Assembly (NCBI GenBank): GCA_029582265.1
Contig: CM055822.1
Coordinates: 248,001 to 312,000, forward strand
Origin: Zoroaster sp. YZ-2022
Lineage: Eukaryota; Echinodermata; Asteroidea; Forcipulatida; Zoroasteridae
DNA length: 64,000 bases
Direction: 5' to 3'
Position 1 is the stretch's first letter; every line of letters starts with the position of its first letter. The notes beneath the pieces were generated by a model, which saw only the letters and a program-made list of their open reading frames with translations, had not been told where the DNA came from and searched no databases. A program made the translations under genes and the position numbers. Of this stretch, positions 60,361 to 64,000 are shown one piece after another.

Positions 60361-63300
60361 ATGCTCTACTGAGGTTGATTTTATATCATACATCCCTTGA
60401 TTAAAACTGCTGGAAGTTAATATCTAGCAGGAAGTTAATATCTAGCGGAAATGTTGATCAACATTTCTCAGATAAATGAAAAATCGACCAGCACAACGAC
60501 TCACACATCCAAAGTTTGTTTTTACGACATCAACGCAAAAACAAACAGCATATACATTGTACATGCAGTGCGTCGGGTCGGGTAAACCGTTAATAGTTTG
60601 CGTGACTCGGATTCAGGGTCACTCAGTGTGCATGTTTGCTTATCAGCTGCTATAGTTAACCGCAAATAGTGATCCGGAGGTCAGGCTAGCCACCTCAACA
60701 GATGAGTGTGCCCACTATAAAGTCTTTAATTAAGATCATCATCATTAGTTTTTTGCCGTATCAGCGATACAAATAGAAATATAATACAAATAATAATGGA
60801 ATGGAAAATGACAAATTACATCACTGTGCGCTCTTAAAGAAGCTTTTTACATTGTAATATAATTTTTTTTTAAATTGAACTATACAAAAATGGTTAAAAA
60901 CATTTGTTTGTTTGTTTTGTTTTGTTTTGTTTTGTTTTTTGTCACTGTAACTCTGAAGACAAATAAGGCGCCGTATCAAAATAGGCCAACGCGTTGTGTA
61001 GTGTTGCAACGCGTTGTGTAGTGTTGCAACGCGTTGTAGGCATTTCCAGGCGTTGTTGATAGTTGAGGTGCGTTGGCGGGCGTTGGTAATTATCACCCAG
61101 ATTCGTAGGTGCGTTGACAGGCGTTGGTAAAACTGTCATTGATATGTAGAAAACATCGCGCTTCGCTAACTCCTCATGCATATTCATCTATACATCCTGG
61201 TTCGCTAACCACTAACCCCTATTCGTTTTTAGATGGCACGTACGCTGTGATCACAATCAAAGTGGTATGTGCAGTGTTTATTTGCCGCATTAATTATTGT
61301 CTGATTTCTGGGTTAATATTAAAATTCACGGGGGGGGGGGGGGCACGTGTAAAAAGGGAAATACATGTACAGGTATAGAAACCTCCAAAATGTGGGTGTT
61401 TAACTATGAGCTTGGTTGGGTAAAGAGTTGATATCGTCTGGTCTTGTGGGTATGTATTTGACCCTTAAATGACTCTCCGCCGTTGGTACAATTATTGTTG
61501 GGATAGGCAACGGGAAGTGGACATCAATTATATGATAATGGTTATCGGACAGGGCTTTCAAATTACTATCGGAAATAACCACATCTTACGGGTTTATGTT
61601 CCTGCCTGTTTTGTTTACATACATGTAGACTACCTATTGAAAACCATGTAGCAAACCTCCATTCATGCTCGCACAGAGCTGGCTAGCCAGATGGAGCGCG
61701 TGCCCCACGCTTTCAACCCATAACTCACGCGTACTACTAGCTCAAGCATAGCTTGAATTGGGCGGTTTTCTTGTTATCACTTTAATTTCATTGTGTTGTG
61801 CCCATAGTGGAGCGCTGTAAAGATTTCCGGTGTTACTCAGTACAGTGTATCCCCCGGTGCGTTACGTAATTGGTTTGGGCAGTCATAAACATGTTCAAAT
61901 GCTTGATTTTAATCGACTTTTAAAACATAACTTTAATAGCAATGAAGCCAGCGATTGATAGAATGACAAATAATCCAATTTTTACAAATAGAATAAAAAT
62001 GAACGCATTTTTATTAATTTCATCATGGTTAAAAGGGCGAATTGATTTGTACAAAATAAATGTTTCCAACCGGAACGATTTTTAATTACATTAAATTAAG
62101 TTTATCTGCAATAAAAATGCCATTCACATTCAAATAAGCACTAAACGTATTTTTCAAAAGGACACTCTACATGTTATACATTTAATAAAACAATTGCTTA
62201 CCGATGCTTCTCGCATACATATTTTGAGGGATCTTAAACGATGCTTACTTATATCCTAGTATCGGTTTATTAAAAGGATATAATCATTGTTTTGGAGAAA
62301 AACGCATTCATTTCAGATCATTTCACACTGAAACTTTGATCAATTACCAAAGCTATATCATATCTTTTAGACTATTTGTACTTGTACATCCGTGATACCT
62401 TTTTCACGTTATTGAATATTATCAAAATTATTTCAATTACTATTAGAACCATTTATTGTGAATAAAGACGCACAAATCACACCGACTGTCCATGTCAATA
62501 TATGGCGTAATGAAACTAGCAATTGTTAACATTACGGATTAGGTAAGCAGAATTTGGACAAAATAAAATGAAACTAAACGCCATTTTCATAAAATTTACT
62601 GATAATGAAAGACCGGATTGAACGATAATAATGTGACCAGCTCCATCGAAATGGGGGCATTGAATGATTCCATGTAATTTAACACAGAAGTTAAAACATT
62701 TAAAAAAGGGTTGGAAAAACCAAAATTTTGATTTATATATTTTTAGGTGGCCTAAATCTTGATTTTTCTTGCTGTGGTATTACCTTTTTGTCAAAAGATT
62801 AATAAAGTTGGAAAAAGACATTCAAAGTCATCGGACATGATTTGTAAATTGCGGTTCTTTTTTTTCTTCCTTTTTTGACTGATACATTAGCCAAAGATTG
62901 CCTCTGTGGTCATACACGAGTACGGAGCATGACCATAATATCGGATCCTCCGGCCTTGAGCCACGCCGTCCGCCAGGCATGGTTTACCGGCTAGTGCTGT
63001 GAAGCACACGCTGAATTTTGAATCTCGGTGTGTTGCACTTTGACTGAATATTGGGGTACAATTTTCCTCATATTTAGGGTTTGATGTCACCTACGATGTT
63101 GAAAATCACAGACGTACTTTGAAGTCATTATCTGATATCATGGCTAATTTTCCGTGGAGTTTCAAAAGACAAGAGTGAATTGGAGGTTTAATTGTCTGAA
63201 TTTCAGGGGGTAAAATAGTATAGTGTCCAACTGTGTTCTTTCACATTTGTTTATACAACTGTATTTTTTTATAAAATTTCAACAATATATCAAAAATGAT

Positions 63301-63714
63301 ACGGCGCCTAATGACGTTACGCGAGAAAATATTTACAGATAATGCTGATAACATTTTGCCAATGATCCAAAGAACTAGTCTAAATTTACCAATAAATTGT
63401 TTACCTTTGTGATTTGCACGAACAATTAACATTGACAATCAGCAATAAAATGCAAAACCACCAAAGGTAACGACCAACTAATTAACTTAACTTTCATACA
63501 ATAAGTACTTTGCACAGTAGCCTCTCAATATACCAATTAACGGATAAAGAGAGCAACATCATACATCAATCAATTTGTTTTAAATATGGCCGGCAGCCCC
63601 GGAGACGGGAAAAGGTTTCTTGCACAATAGCCACACTGGCTTTCCTCCACAACTTACTGTACGCTCAATATTTAAACTCAAATACAAAACTTAGTAGAAC
63701 ATTTTGGACATAAT
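60361..63714. other. No gene seen upstream of the DUF7869-like gene
   Basis: Small repeats only: a duplicated GAAGTTAATATCTAGC at 60413-60448, a (TTTTG)n microsatellite near 60903-60941, a 20-bp tandem at 60987, and a G-run at 61331. ORFs are short and without motifs. The promoter presumably lies just above 60360, but no TATA-like or initiator site can be assigned with confidence. Confidence 0.45.
60987..61038 (+). repeat. 20-bp tandem repeat, 2.6 copies
   Basis: CAACGCGTTGTGTAGTGTTG at 60987 and 61007, with a partial third copy. Related CGTTGG-rich words continue to 61130. Confidence 0.85.
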
Positions 63715-63752
63715 ATTTTGGACTTATATAGCGCACGTATACACCAAACTGG
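63715..63752 (-). mobile_element. Short 3' fragment of the tRNA-derived SINE
   Basis: TGGACTTATATAGCGCACGT followed by ATACACCAA matches the last ~35 bases of the SINEs at 3327 and 19968, in the copy 1 orientation. The rest is missing. A similar tail can also belong to other families. Confidence 0.5.
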
Positions 63753-64000
63753 AATGACAAAAAATAAATAAATAACACAAAATACAAAACAAGTAACGTA
63801 GCCTCTACCTACGAGAATGACATTTTAAACGATGGTTTATTTTCAATTGTGTGTTCCTTTGTTTACATACAGATGATGAATCATGCATCAGAAAGCGAAA
63901 GTACAAGTAAACAATTATCGATCCTTTTAAGAATTGCTTTCATTTAAAACAGAAATTGTTATATAGAATAAAAATAGGTAGCATCTTGTTTTATCAGAAA

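Noticed and set aside
61331..61344. Run of about 14 G as a regulatory quadruplex
   Set aside because: A single homopolymer in non-coding DNA, error-prone in sequencing and without nearby gene context.

Overview
This is a window of a eukaryotic nuclear scaffold, probably from a marine invertebrate. The evidence is spliced genes with GT/AG introns, a tRNA-derived SINE, piggyBac and Harbinger-type DNA transposons, a truncated LINE and two gaps of exactly 500 N. Recurrent TACATGTA and TAGGCCT motifs in the unique DNA fit a deuterostome or mollusc, with an echinoderm or hemichordate as a weak guess. No prokaryotic features are present.

Layout. (1) 1-3300: the 3' end of a plus-strand gene with a C-terminal F5/8 type C (discoidin) domain, split over four exons. 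Its last intron holds nested inverted repeats. (2) 3300-8900: non-coding, AT-rich DNA with a SINE, a ~150-bp minisatellite and parts of dispersed repeats that recur near 18 kb and 20 kb. (3) 8916-11264: two sister DNA transposons, each with terminal inverted repeats and a Myb/SANT-like ORF (one open, one broken) and no nuclease. (4) 11782-15668: a complete but dead piggyBac element with TTAA ends, a multiply frameshifted transposase and a 5'-truncated LINE inserted in its tail. (5) 15670-20750: a set of minisatellites (58, 30, 23 and 45 bp periods), second copies of the dispersed repeats and another SINE. (6) 20754-22265: the 3' part of a second piggyBac element on the minus strand, with a SINE nested in it, running into gap 1. 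(7) 22766-54706: about 32 kb of one uninterrupted head-to-tail satellite with a ~231-bp unit, roughly 138 copies, bounded by a gap on each side. (8) 55207-60350: a minus-strand gene of at least five coding exons, with all splice phases compatible. Its protein resembles the DUF7869-like family and carries Asp/Glu motifs arranged like an RNase H-fold nuclease. Its 3' end is lost in gap 2 or in the satellite. (9) 60350-64000: no gene seen.

Only two real host-type genes can be supported: the discoidin gene and the DUF7869-like gene, and the latter may itself derive from a transposon. The rest is mobile-element debris and tandem repeats. The most notable points are the large satellite and its internal block structure, the spliced DUF7869-like gene that runs into it, a near-perfect 82-bp inverted repeat in one of that gene's introns, and the matching ends and hairpins of the two piggyBac copies.
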